64,000 nucleotides of DNA from Tenacibaculum holothuriorum. Lineage in GTDB: Bacteria; Bacteroidota; Bacteroidia; Flavobacteriales; Flavobacteriaceae. Location of the stretch: assembly GCF_002120225.1 (NCBI RefSeq), contig NZ_LAPZ01000011.1, positions 1 through 64,000 on the forward strand, in the 5' to 3' direction. The stretch's first letter is position 1; each line of letters begins with the position of its first letter. Below the pieces are notes generated by a model. It worked only from the letters and a program-made list of their open reading frames with translations. It ran no database searches and had not been told where the DNA came from. A program made the translations under genes and the position numbers. Below, piece after piece: positions 1 through 7,643 of the stretch.

Positions 1-965
1 TTCCTAGTGAATTAGGAAACTTGGTTGATTTAATAGCTTTATATTTTTATAAAAATCAATTGACAGGAAATATTCCTAGTGAGTTAGGGAATTTAACTAA
101 AGTGATTGAATTAAGGTTTTTTGATAATCAATTAACAGGAACTATACCTGTTGAGTTAAGTAAATTAACTGAACTAAAAACATTAAGTTTTAATAATAAT
201 CAATTATCAGGAGAAATACCTACAGAATTTGAAGGATTAATGAATCTTGAAAATATTTATCTTTATAGAAATAAGTTTTCAGGGAAGCTTCCAAATTTCT
301 CAGGACTCCCAAATTTAAAACTTTTAAAAATAGAGAATAACAATTTTATTTTTGGAGATTTTGAAGATCAGTTCAATCAATATAATAGCTTAGATACATT
401 TACTTATTCACCTCAAGATAAATTTGATGAGGAAAGTATATTAACTCATGAAGAAGGAGAAAATATCACTTTAACCTCGTTTTTTGCTTCTAATCCATCT
501 AGTCCTAATAATAGTTATCAATGGTATAAAGATGGAAATGCTATTAGCGGAGCTACAAGTGCTAATTATATGATAACCGACGCAAAAGAAACTGACGCTG
601 GAGATTATATTTTAAAAGTTAATAATAGTGTAGTTACAAATTTAGAGTTAGAAAGAAATAAATTAACTGTTGAGATATCTGAAAAAGCAGGAAACGAAGA
701 TTTAGTTTTTGATAAAGATGTAAGCTTATTTCCTAATCCATCTCAAGGAGCTATTAATTTAAAAATAAATAACAATTACTCTGGTAAACTTACTGTTGAA
801 GTTTATGATTTATTAGGAAAATCTATACTTAAAAAAGAGTACGACAAAAATGGTCAGGACTTTATTCAAAGAATAAATTTTACTAATATTTCAAATGGAA
901 TTTATTTAATGAAAATTAAAAAGGATAATGGTTTTGTTAGTAGAAGGATAATACTTTCAAAATAA
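1..965 (+). CDS. Leucine-rich-repeat surface protein with T9SS sorting tail (5' partial)
   Basis: The reading frame is open to the left edge, so only the C-terminal part of about 320 residues is present. The first 115 or so residues are leucine-rich repeats with the recurring pattern NQLTGxIPxELGNL, of the kind found in secreted Bacteroidota LRR proteins. An Ig-like segment follows, with a YQWYKDG strand and a DAGDY turn. The last 80 or so residues form a Por-type T9SS sorting domain (LFPNPSQG near its start, SNGIYLMKI near its end), which marks outer-membrane export and cell-surface attachment or release. The TTG at 21 is only an internal codon, because the LRR pattern continues upstream of it. 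A strong hairpin terminator follows. The binding partner is unknown. Confidence 0.9.
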   Translation, partial: PSELGNLVDLIALYFYKNQLTGNIPSELGNLTKVIELRFFDNQLTGTIPVELSKLTELKTLSFNNNQLSGEIPTEFEGLMNLENIYLYRNKFSGKLPNFSGLPNLKLLKIENNNFIFGDFEDQFNQYNSLDTFTYSPQDKFDEESILTHEEGENITLTSFFASNPSSPNNSYQWYKDGNAISGATSANYMITDAKETDAGDYILKVNNSVVTNLELERNKLTVEISEKAGNEDLVFDKDVSLFPNPSQGAINLKINNNYSGKLTVEVYDLLGKSILKKEYDKNGQDFIQRINFTNISNGIYLMKIKKDNGFVSRRIILSK

Positions 966-989
966 GGAATAGTTACTCGTTTTAAAATT

Positions 990-1027
990 AAAATAAGGCA
1001 GTCTTGTTAACAAGACTGCCTTATTTT
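990..1027 (+). terminator. 38-bp perfect palindrome, terminator of the LRR gene
   Basis: Positions 990-1008 and 1009-1027 are exact reverse complements with no spacer (core GGCAGTCTTGTT / AACAAGACTGCC). The arms end in an A-run and a T-run, so the structure should work as an intrinsic terminator in either direction. Confidence 0.85.
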
Positions 1028-1035
1028 GTTTATAC

Positions 1036-1146
1036 TTTCAAAATAATTCGATTGATTTACCAACTAGTTTGTCGGTCGGAATTTATATTGTAAGATTAAA
1101 TACAGAAGATAATATTAACAAAACTAAAAAGATAGTTATCAATTAA
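1036..1146 (+). pseudogene. Orphan fragment of a T9SS C-terminal sorting domain
   Basis: An open stretch of about 36 codons ending in TAA encodes a T9SS tail end, with GIYIVRL and a terminal KKIVIN. It has no start codon and no upstream domain, so it is the remnant of another T9SS cargo gene. The stretch TACTTTCAAAATAA just before it (1033-1046) also occurs at the end of the intact LRR gene (952-965), which suggests a recombination scar between two sorting-tail genes. Confidence 0.6.
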
Positions 1147-1165
1147 TCCCTAATTTAAGCATAAG

Positions 1166-1324
1166 ATGAAAAAATCTGATAAAAATATATCAAGAAAAGA
1201 AGCTTTAAAAAAGATAGGTAACTATAGTAAGTATTCAGTATTAACAGCTATCGGAACATATTTAATTTTAAATCCTCAAAAAGCTCAAGCTAGTAGCCCT
1301 GAAGCTCCAGGTGAAGGTTTTTAA
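1166..1324 (+). CDS. Small exported peptide, 52 residues
   Basis: ATG-to-TAA frame of 52 codons. The N-terminus is basic with an SRKEALKK segment resembling a relaxed twin-arginine (Tat) motif. A hydrophobic stretch (about residues 23-36) and a probable signal-peptidase site after AQA (residue 42) follow. Cleavage there would leave a mature peptide of only ten residues, SSPEAPGEGF. No modification, protease or transporter gene is visible next to it. The translation is too well organised (basic head, hydrophobic core, AxA site, Pro/Gly tail) to look like chance, but no function can be named. It could be a peptide pheromone, a RiPP-like precursor or a small exported structural peptide. Confidence 0.6.
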   Translation: MKKSDKNISRKEALKKIGNYSKYSVLTAIGTYLILNPQKAQASSPEAPGEGF

Positions 1325-1390
1325 AAAGAAGAAGTATTATAGGGGGATGAATTTGTTTTTTTGTGAAACTGATTAGTATTCCTACTGAGA

Positions 1391-1522
1391 GAATAACGGT
1401 CTCGGCTATGAGTAGTTGCGTGGTTTAGTGCTTAAACTTAGCAAGTACACACCAAGCTGAAAATCCGCGAGGATTTTCAGAAGTAAGCGAGAACAAGCAA
1501 TTACTTATAGCCATTGTTGGGC
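1391..1522 (-). repeat. attC-like imperfect inverted repeat at the 3' end of the HEPN gene
   Basis: On the minus strand the element begins with GCCCAAC (plus 1516-1522), which fits the integron R'' box RYYYAAC, and ends near GTTATTC (plus 1391-1397). Its outer stem is 1404-1419 against 1497-1512, with 14 of 16 positions complementary. An inner perfect hairpin has the arms CTGAAAATCC / GGATTTTCAG around GCGA (about 1457-1480). The 130-nt length, sparse stem mismatches and terminal core boxes are those of a folded integron recombination site. The outer GTTATTC box does not fit GTTRRRY, as expected if those bases belong to the host flank. Confidence 0.6.
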
Positions 1523-2877
1523 ATAGTTATTTTTTCTTACTTTTTTTTGTGGTCTTTTTTTTGTCTTTAATATCGTTCATTAGTTTTACAAAAGACTTTT
1601 TCTCTCTTTCAACTACGACGAACTCTTTATCGAAAATCTCTTTAAATGTATCTTTAAATTTATCAGTGTCTCTAAAATCCCTAAAAAGAGGCCATTCCTG
1701 ATAACTTGAAGCATTTATGTCATCGTGTTCAGGTCCAATTTTTTTCATTAACGAAGTTGATAAGTCATAATCTTCTTTTAATACGGAAACAGCTAATTGA
1801 AATACTAGACCAACAGACCAATCTTCCGAATCAAGTATTTTATTGCTTGTTTCTTTTTCTCCTTTTAAATAAAACGACAATGCTTTATTAATAATCATCG
1901 TTTTTCGCATTTTTTCTGTACCCTTTTTAGGTAAAGTTTCTGTTGCGAATTTGAGTAAATTAATAGCTAAATCATAATAACCGTTAATAATCAAGTCAAA
2001 AGAAATATTGTTTAAATTACCATCAGCTTCATTTATTTTGGTAGGAAGGAACTTTCTCCATAATACTTGTCCTAATTTAACTCCTATTTCAAATACAGCT
2101 TGGAAACCATCATTGAAATATTCTGGGGCAACATCTAAAACATCATTAAGTTCTATGTTTTCTATTGTTTTGACATTATGCTTTTTACAATTTTCAATGT
2201 AGTTTCTTGATACCAAACCATTACAATGAACAAATAGATTTCTTCTTTCTGTTAATTCTATGAATGTTGGTAAAACAGGAAGATTAGTTGTTAAAGTAAA
2301 TTCTTTTTTTGTGTGTTTAGAAATTCTTTTTTCTAGTGTTCTTAGCTGTTCATAATGGCTTTTACGTAATAGAGATTCAACATCTTTTTCTATTACATAT
2401 TCTTTTAATTCATCTAAATCTTCATATTTTAGGATATCTTGAAATGTAAACTCTTTTTCTAGCAAAAAAGCAAGTTCTGGCTTAATTTGAAATAAAGAAC
2501 GGCAAAGGTCTGCTAAATAGGCATCATACTGACTAACTAATGAAACCACGAAATTTCTCGGCAAAATATCATATGCTGCTCTTGAAGTTTTTGCATGTTT
2601 ATCAAGCTTATTAAATTCATTAAATCTATCTAATGGTATTCTATATAATTTCTCACCATTTTCATCTTTATCCTCGTGTTCATCAATGAATTTATCAAGT
2701 TTTTTTTGATGATTTTTTAACTTATATTCTACTAATCCCATTACTAAAGGTAAAGATTCTGCAAGTGAATCAATTTCAAGTGTGAATCTATCGATAGCGT
2801 ATTCAAATAACTGATAATCTTTAAGTTCAGTCTCTAGGTTTTCTTCTTTATTCATTCAGTTTTTTAATTATGCCCAA
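1397..2877 (-). mobile_element. Putative single integron-type gene cassette
   Basis: Read on the minus strand the order is GTTGGGC (plus 2872-2878), one gene, then GCCCAAC starting the attC-like hairpin. An integron integrase cuts between G and TT of GTTRRRY, which would make the cassette 1397-2877. If it is excised and circularised, its attC would close as GCCCAAC...GTTGGGC with perfectly complementary ends. That agreement between the two gene-distal ends is the main support. No intI gene or second cassette lies in the window, so this is either a lone insertion at a secondary site or a dispersed repeat that resembles attC. Confidence 0.5.
1527..2855 (-). CDS. HEPN-like protein, cassette gene
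   Basis: Protein of 442 residues, cytoplasmic, with no signal peptide and a Lys-rich C-terminus. Residues 204-210 read RRNLFVH. R205-x4-H210, with Asn after the Arg, is the catalytic signature of HEPN ribonucleases. It is preceded by an alpha-helical region (SLVSQYDAYLADLCRSLF, about 105-122) typical of large HEPN relatives found in abortive-infection and toxin systems. The C-terminal half (about 265-440) is helical and of unknown fold. The gene sits alone inside a cassette-like element whose attC-like hairpin begins just after its stop codon. No antitoxin gene is visible. HEPN assignment is likely from the motif; nuclease activity and an anti-phage role are inference. Confidence 0.7.
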   Translation of the reverse strand: MNKEENLETELKDYQLFEYAIDRFTLEIDSLAESLPLVMGLVEYKLKNHQKKLDKFIDEHEDKDENGEKLYRIPLDRFNEFNKLDKHAKTSRAAYDILPRNFVVSLVSQYDAYLADLCRSLFQIKPELAFLLEKEFTFQDILKYEDLDELKEYVIEKDVESLLRKSHYEQLRTLEKRISKHTKKEFTLTTNLPVLPTFIELTERRNLFVHCNGLVSRNYIENCKKHNVKTIENIELNDVLDVAPEYFNDGFQAVFEIGVKLGQVLWRKFLPTKINEADGNLNNISFDLIINGYYDLAINLLKFATETLPKKGTEKMRKTMIINKALSFYLKGEKETSNKILDSEDWSVGLVFQLAVSVLKEDYDLSTSLMKKIGPEHDDINASSYQEWPLFRDFRDTDKFKDTFKEIFDKEFVVVEREKKSFVKLMNDIKDKKKTTKKSKKK

Positions 2878-2997
2878 CTTGTTTATATAGACACAAAATA
2901 CATCGTTATATATCCAATTAGGTAGATAATCGATATAAAAGTGTGTTTTATACTTTTTTTTTAATGAGTTATAAATGTATAGATATTAGAGGTTTTA

Positions 2998-3039
2998 TTA
3001 TTGCGGAAATCCGTAATTTTAATAAGGTTTTTCCGTAAT
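2998..3039. promoter_or_regulatory. CGGA/TCCG palindrome with a repeated half-site
   Basis: Positions 3000-3017 form an 18-bp near-palindrome, ATTGCGGA-AA-TCCGTAAT, with 7 of 8 positions paired. TTCCGTAAT recurs at 3031-3039. It lies between the cassette boundary and the terminator of the catabolic operon and belongs to no gene in the window. It could be a regulator site left from a gene interrupted or displaced by the cassette. Function unknown. Confidence 0.3.
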
Positions 3040-3053
3040 AATTTTAAAACATA

Positions 3054-3085
3054 AAAAAAACACATCGTTACGATGTGCTTTTTTA
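3054..3085 (-). terminator. Terminator closing the catabolic operon
   Basis: Arms CACATCG (3061-3067) and CGATGTG (3071-3077) are flanked by an A8 run and a T6 run, giving a bidirectional intrinsic terminator. It lies 21 bases past the stop of the minus-strand aldehyde dehydrogenase and marks the 3' end of the long operon. Confidence 0.8.
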
Positions 3086-3105
3086 TTTTATGTAGTAAGA
3101 AGATG

Positions 3106-4554
3106 TTAGACGTTACCCCAACACATATATTTTATTTCCATAAATTCACTAATACCGTATTTAGAACCTTCGCGTCCGAAACCACTTTCTTTAATTCCTC
3201 CAAAAGGTGCCACAGTGGTAGAAATAGCTGCGGTGTTAATACCTACCATTCCGTATTCTAATTCCTCGGCAACACGCCATAATTTTGCGTAGTCTTTTCC
3301 GTAGAAATAAGCTGCTAATCCGTATTCGGTATTGTTGGCTAGTTCAACAACTTCTTCTTCGGTAGAGAATTTAAAAACAGGTGCCACTGGACCAAAAATT
3401 TCTTCTCTATGAATTTTCATGCTTGTATTTACATTGGCTAATACCGTTGGTTGATAAATATTAGCAGTTCCTTTAACACCACCAAGTGCTATAGTAGCTC
3501 CATTTTCAACAGCATCTATTACTAAGTTGTTTACATCTTCAACTGCTCCTTGATTAATTAACGGACCAATAACGGTATCTTCGTTTAATCCATTACCAAC
3601 AGGAAGTGCTGCAACAGCTTTTGAGAATTTTTCAATAAAGGCATCGTAAATTCCTTCTTGAACAAAAAGACGATTGGCACAAACACAAGTTTGTCCTGCA
3701 TTTCTATATTTTGCTAATAAAGCACCTTCTACTGCGGCATCAATATCTGCATCGTCAAATACAATAAAGGGTGCATTTCCTCCTAATTCTAACGAAAGTT
3801 TTTTAACCGTATCGGCACTTTGTTTCATTAAGGTTTTTCCGATTGGAGTAGATCCTGTAAATGATAATTTTCTCACAATAGGACTCGAGGTCATAACACC
3901 ACCAATTGCTCGTGAGTTTCTACCAGTAATTACGTTAACGACTCCTGGAGGAAATCCTGCTTGTTGTGCTAATTCCATTAAAGCTAATGCCGATAAAGGT
4001 GTGTTTGCTGCTGGTTTTATAACAACAGTACATCCTGCTGCTAGTGCCGGAGCAACTTTACGGGTGATCATTGCGTTAGGGAAATTCCATGGAGTTATGG
4101 CAGCAACCACACCAATAGGTTGTTTAATGGTTGTAATTCTTGCATTTGCCATATGTGCAGGAATGGTATCTCCGTAAGTACGTTTTGCTTCTTCTGCAAA
4201 CCATTCTACAAACGAAGCTCCGTATAAAATTTCTCCTTTAGCTTCTTTTAATGGTTTTCCTTGTTCTACCGTTAAAATATATGCTAAATCATCGGCATTT
4301 TCTACAATTAAATCGTACCATTTGCGAATGATTTTTGAACGATTACCTGCAGTTTCTTTTTTCCAAAGTTTAAACGCTTCGCTAGCAATGTTAATGGCTT
4401 CTTCAGTTTCTTCGGCTCCACAATTTGCAATGTTTGCAATAACTTCGTTGTTAAAAGGATTTTCAACAGTAAACGTTGTTTGATCTTTTGAAGAAATCCA
4501 CTTTCCATTTATATAAGCTTGCTCTTTAAACAAAGCTTTGTTCTTTAATTCCAT
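3106..4554 (-). CDS. gabD: NAD(P)-dependent succinate-semialdehyde dehydrogenase family protein
   Basis: An aldehyde dehydrogenase of 482 residues, full length for the GabD group. It oxidises a semialdehyde or aldehyde to the acid in the cytoplasm. Visible hallmarks are TPWNFPN with the oxyanion Asn157, FTGSTPIG at the cofactor fold, LELGGN with general base Glu256, GQTC with nucleophile Cys290, and EEIFGPV near residue 388. It is the last gene of the catabolic operon, one base downstream of a thioesterase gene. That position suggests it handles an aldehyde released by the oxygenase steps or a short dicarboxylic semialdehyde. The family is certain; the substrate is not. A second GabD-like enzyme lies at 23240-24673. 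Confidence 0.88.
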   Translation of the reverse strand: MELKNKALFKEQAYINGKWISSKDQTTFTVENPFNNEVIANIANCGAEETEEAINIASEAFKLWKKETAGNRSKIIRKWYDLIVENADDLAYILTVEQGKPLKEAKGEILYGASFVEWFAEEAKRTYGDTIPAHMANARITTIKQPIGVVAAITPWNFPNAMITRKVAPALAAGCTVVIKPAANTPLSALALMELAQQAGFPPGVVNVITGRNSRAIGGVMTSSPIVRKLSFTGSTPIGKTLMKQSADTVKKLSLELGGNAPFIVFDDADIDAAVEGALLAKYRNAGQTCVCANRLFVQEGIYDAFIEKFSKAVAALPVGNGLNEDTVIGPLINQGAVEDVNNLVIDAVENGATIALGGVKGTANIYQPTVLANVNTSMKIHREEIFGPVAPVFKFSTEEEVVELANNTEYGLAAYFYGKDYAKLWRVAEELEYGMVGINTAAISTTVAPFGGIKESGFGREGSKYGISEFMEIKYMCWGNV

Positions 4555-4555
4555 G

Positions 4556-4957
4556 TTACATCTTTTTTATATTATCAATCACAAATTGAGGAATTGTTTT
4601 TCCTTTTCTTTTCTCAGTATCGATATGGCATGTTATTATTTCTGTTTCTGCTACTGTTTTTGAAGTTTCTAAGGACTTCATAACATGTTTCATTTTTAGA
4701 ATTTTATTTTTTAACTCTACAATTTCAGATTCAACATAAATACTTTCTCCTGCTAAGACCTCGCTTTTGTACTTTATGTTTTGCTCTAATGCTGCCATAC
4801 CACAATGGTTTTCTTTTAAATATTTTGGTGTTAAACCAATAAGGGTGAAAAGATTCCAAGCAGCTTCGTCGAACTTACTGGTGTAAAATTGTACGTTCAT
4901 ATGATTCATATGATCGCATTGCCATGGATATACAACTCCTTGATATGTTTTAATCAT
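4556..4957 (-). CDS. Hotdog-fold acyl-CoA thioesterase (4HBT family)
   Basis: Protein of 133 residues, the usual size of a single 4-hydroxybenzoyl-CoA-thioesterase-type hotdog domain. The N-terminal CDHMNHMNVQFY segment corresponds to the family's catalytic D-x-x-G/N-H-M-N region. It is expected to hydrolyse an acyl-CoA to the free acid and CoA. It is a paralogue of the thioesterase at 7209-7643: both share the HMNV core and an LEQxIKY strand. The close spacing to gabD (1 bp) and to the acyl-CoA ligase (11 bp) indicates co-expression. Its acyl substrate is presumably an intermediate of this pathway. Confidence 0.8.
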   Translation of the reverse strand: MIKTYQGVVYPWQCDHMNHMNVQFYTSKFDEAAWNLFTLIGLTPKYLKENHCGMAALEQNIKYKSEVLAGESIYVESEIVELKNKILKMKHVMKSLETSKTVAETEIITCHIDTEKRKGKTIPQFVIDNIKKM

Positions 4958-4968
4958 ATAACTATTAT

Positions 4969-6792
4969 TTACAGATACATACTGTCAATTTGCGATTCGT
5001 ATTTTTTACGAATAACTCTACGTTTAGGCTTCATGGTTGGTGTTAGTTCTGTTTCGCTACCATCTGCTTTCATAAAATCCCAAGTATCTAAAATAATAAT
5101 AAACTTTTTGATTTTTGCTGTATGACTCGAACCAATATTTGCTTTATCTACCGCTTCTTGATAACGTGTGATTACTTTTTGATTTTTACAAGCTTCGGAA
5201 AGGTTAGATGAATCAATTCCATTTTCATCACACCATTTTGTTAATGCTTCGGTTGCTGGTAAAATAATTGCTGAAACAAATTTCTTTTTTTCACCAACTA
5301 CCATAGCTTGTTCTACCAAAAAATCTTCTTTTAAACGTCCTTCGATAGGAGCAGGAGCTACATATTTTCCTCCAGAAGTTTTTAAAAGTTCTTTTTTACG
5401 ATCGGTAATTTTTAAGAATTTAGTTCCATGTTCATTGGTAATAATCTTACCAACATCGCCAGTTCTAAACCAGCGTTTACCGTTAAGTTCTACGAAGTTT
5501 TCTGCTGTTACTTCTGGTTTATTGTAATAGCCCATCATTACATGAGGTCCAGAAGTTAATATTTCTCCTTCACCGTCTCCGTAGTTGTCATCTTCTTCAA
5601 TCATTACATCTACACCATCAACAAATTTTCCTACGGTACCTACTTTAGATTGATGAGATTTTGTAGAATTAATAGTAATTGTTGGTGATGTTTCGGTTAA
5701 TCCGTATCCTTCTCTAATACGAATTCCTGCGGTAGAAAATGTTCTAATAATGTTAGCAGAACATGGTGCTGCACCAATTGCCATTGCACGAATATTACCG
5801 CCTAAAGCGGCTCTCCATTTACTAAATACAAATTCATCGGCTTTGGCTAAAGCAGCTTTTTCTTCTTCAGAATATTCTTTGTCGAATTCAAAATTTTCAG
5901 CTAAACTTAATGCCCAAAAGAAAGCTTCTTTGGCTTGACCTTCTAAGGCTAAACCTTTATTATAAATACTTTCGTATACTTTTTCTAATAAACGAGGTAC
6001 GGTTGTAAAATAGGCTGGTTTAACGGCTAAGATATCACCATCTGGTCCTGCTAAATTTTGAGTTCCTGCTTGGTAAATAGAACAACCTTGATAAATATAA
6101 CTGTAGGTAACGTTACGTTCAAAAACATGACATACTGGTAAGAAACTTAATACAGTATCTCCTTTTTGGGTTTCTAAATCATCTACCATACTGGTAACAT
6201 TACTTGCAATATTCCAATGAGATAACATTACTCCTTTTGGGTTTCCTGTGGTTCCTGAAGTATAGATTAAAGTAGCTAATTCCTCTTTTTTAATACTGCT
6301 TTTTAATTCTTCTACTTTAGGTTGTAATGTGGTGTCAATTTCGAATAGTTCTTCCCAAAAAGGTACATCTTCTCTTTGGTCAAAAGAGTATACTTTTTTA
6401 AGTGTAGGAACTTCTTTTTGTGCTTCTAAAACTTTACTTACTAAGTCTAATTTTCCTGCAAAAACATATGATACTCCTGCATCGTTAAAAATATATTTGT
6501 AATCTTTCGGACTAATAGTAGGATATACAGGAACATTAATAGCTCCTATTTGTGAAATAGCAATATCTGCAATAACCCATTCGGCTCTATTTTGATATAC
6601 AACCATGGCTATTTTATCACCTTTTTGTACTCCTATTTTTAACAAACCTCTACTAAGTGCATTGGCTTTGTCTATAATTTCTTGGGTACTGAACGAAATC
6701 CAATCGTTACCATTTTTATAGGTAACCGATTTTTCCATTGGATGGTGTTCTTGTTGATAATATATAAAGTCGAATAATCTTTCTGGTTTCAT
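4969..6792 (-). CDS. AMP-forming long-chain acyl-CoA synthetase
   Basis: Protein of 607 residues of the FadD15-like branch. It activates a carboxylic acid as acyl-AMP and then transfers it to CoA. Motifs in order are the P-loop YTSGTTGNPKG (about 177-187), GYGLTETSP (about 370), WFRTGDVG and DRKKELLKTSGGKYVAP, which contains the hinge and the catalytic C-terminal Lys region. A length near 600 and the long insertion typical of long-chain enzymes separate it from benzoate- and acetate-type ligases. It sits between the paired thioesterase and NTF2-like genes and supplies the CoA ester for the dehydrogenase, FadN-like protein and thiolase upstream in the same operon. The substrate is unresolved: fatty, alicyclic and aryl-alkanoic acids are all possible. 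Confidence 0.87.
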   Translation of the reverse strand: MKPERLFDFIYYQQEHHPMEKSVTYKNGNDWISFSTQEIIDKANALSRGLLKIGVQKGDKIAMVVYQNRAEWVIADIAISQIGAINVPVYPTISPKDYKYIFNDAGVSYVFAGKLDLVSKVLEAQKEVPTLKKVYSFDQREDVPFWEELFEIDTTLQPKVEELKSSIKKEELATLIYTSGTTGNPKGVMLSHWNIASNVTSMVDDLETQKGDTVLSFLPVCHVFERNVTYSYIYQGCSIYQAGTQNLAGPDGDILAVKPAYFTTVPRLLEKVYESIYNKGLALEGQAKEAFFWALSLAENFEFDKEYSEEEKAALAKADEFVFSKWRAALGGNIRAMAIGAAPCSANIIRTFSTAGIRIREGYGLTETSPTITINSTKSHQSKVGTVGKFVDGVDVMIEEDDNYGDGEGEILTSGPHVMMGYYNKPEVTAENFVELNGKRWFRTGDVGKIITNEHGTKFLKITDRKKELLKTSGGKYVAPAPIEGRLKEDFLVEQAMVVGEKKKFVSAIILPATEALTKWCDENGIDSSNLSEACKNQKVITRYQEAVDKANIGSSHTAKIKKFIIILDTWDFMKADGSETELTPTMKPKRRVIRKKYESQIDSMYL

Positions 6793-6828
6793 TGTTAGCT
6801 TGTTTTACTGTTAGTTAGTGTGAGTGTT

Positions 6829-7203
6829 TTAAACACGGTTTTTTCTGTAAGAATCTTTAATGTAGATTTTTCCATCTTTAAAGTGGAATAAATCATTTCC
6901 ATTAACTTCTACTTTTTTTCCGTCTTCTAAAGTTCCTGTAAAATACCATTGTGAAGCACCACGATTTCCATCAACAAAATGGATGTCGTTGTTCCATTGT
7001 GCATCTGGAAAAACTTTAAAAATGCCTAAAAAACTTTCTCTTACTGCTTGTTGACCTTCGAAACGAGTACCAAATTCAAATGCTCCTGAAGAAGCATCGT
7101 ATATACAATCGTCGGTCATACAATCCATTAATGTATCTATGTCGTGATTGTTAAAAGCTTGTGCAAACTTTTTTAACAAATCTATTTTTTCTTGATGTGT
7201 CAT
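6829..7203 (-). CDS. NTF2-like (SnoaL-type) protein A
   Basis: A single NTF2-like cone-fold domain of 124 residues, with the opening helix AFNNHDIDTLMDCM, the DDCIYD strand and the closing FHFKDGKIxxKDSYRKNR. The fold houses enzymes (ketosteroid isomerase, polyketide cyclases, limonene epoxide hydrolase type) as well as simple binding proteins. It is clearly paralogous to the protein at 7640-8017, which has the same KDSYxKxR ending. In a catabolic operon with two oxygenases a hydrolase, cyclase or isomerase acting on an oxidised ring intermediate is plausible, but no catalytic residues can be assigned with confidence. Confidence 0.75.
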   Translation of the reverse strand: MTHQEKIDLLKKFAQAFNNHDIDTLMDCMTDDCIYDASSGAFEFGTRFEGQQAVRESFLGIFKVFPDAQWNNDIHFVDGNRGASQWYFTGTLEDGKKVEVNGNDLFHFKDGKIYIKDSYRKNRV

Positions 7204-7208
7204 ATTTT

Positions 7209-7643
7209 TTACTTTTCTACTTTTTGGGGCATTAATAAATCTTCTAACTTATTTTTAATACTATCGGGTATTAGTACTGTTTTTCTAATTTCTTTGTTTA
7301 AAAAAGCATAGGTTATTACTGCTGTTCCCGATAATTCTTTGGTGTCTCCATTGTATAACTCATGAGTTATTTGTACTACTTTTCTAGCCAAAGAACTAAT
7401 GTGAGATTCTATATAAATGGTGTCGTCTTCGAATAGTTCTTTGTAATATTTTATTTGTTGTTCTAAAATAATAATGCCTAAGTTATTTTCTTTAGCATAT
7501 AGGCGGGTATAGCCTACATCTGTAAACATATTCATAGCGGCAAGTTCATATTTGTTAATGTAATGCATTACATTCATATGCCCATTTGTGTCGCTTTGGT
7601 TAATGCTAACAGCTCCTTTGTATGCTAATGTTTTTTTGGTCAT
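7209..7643 (-). CDS. Hotdog-fold acyl-CoA thioesterase (4HBT family), second copy
   Basis: Protein of 144 residues with the hotdog signature SDTNGHMNVMHY at about 19-30, in which Asp and the GHMN turn mark the active site. It is a paralogue of the enzyme at 4556-4957 and shares its ALE/ILEQxIKY strand and overall length. It is bracketed by two NTF2-like genes: 5 bp from one, and overlapping the other by 4 bp (the start codon reuses the last bases of the upstream stop region). That tight coupling suggests stoichiometric expression with the NTF2-like proteins. Predicted to hydrolyse a pathway acyl-CoA; substrate unknown. Confidence 0.8.
   Translation of the reverse strand: MTKKTLAYKGAVSINQSDTNGHMNVMHYINKYELAAMNMFTDVGYTRLYAKENNLGIIILEQQIKYYKELFEDDTIYIESHISSLARKVVQITHELYNGDTKELSGTAVITYAFLNKEIRKTVLIPDSIKNKLEDLLMPQKVEK

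Noticed and set aside
1166..1324. RiPP biosynthetic cluster
   Set aside because: No modifying enzyme, protease or dedicated transporter flanks the small peptide gene; a precursor role is only a possibility.
1391..2878. Complete integron
   Set aside because: No integrase gene, attI site or second cassette is in the window; only a single cassette-like unit can be claimed.
3674..4177. Plus-strand frame of 167 codons opposite gabD
   Set aside because: It lies wholly inside a gene with complete aldehyde-dehydrogenase motifs on the other strand; the translation has no domain and reflects codon bias.
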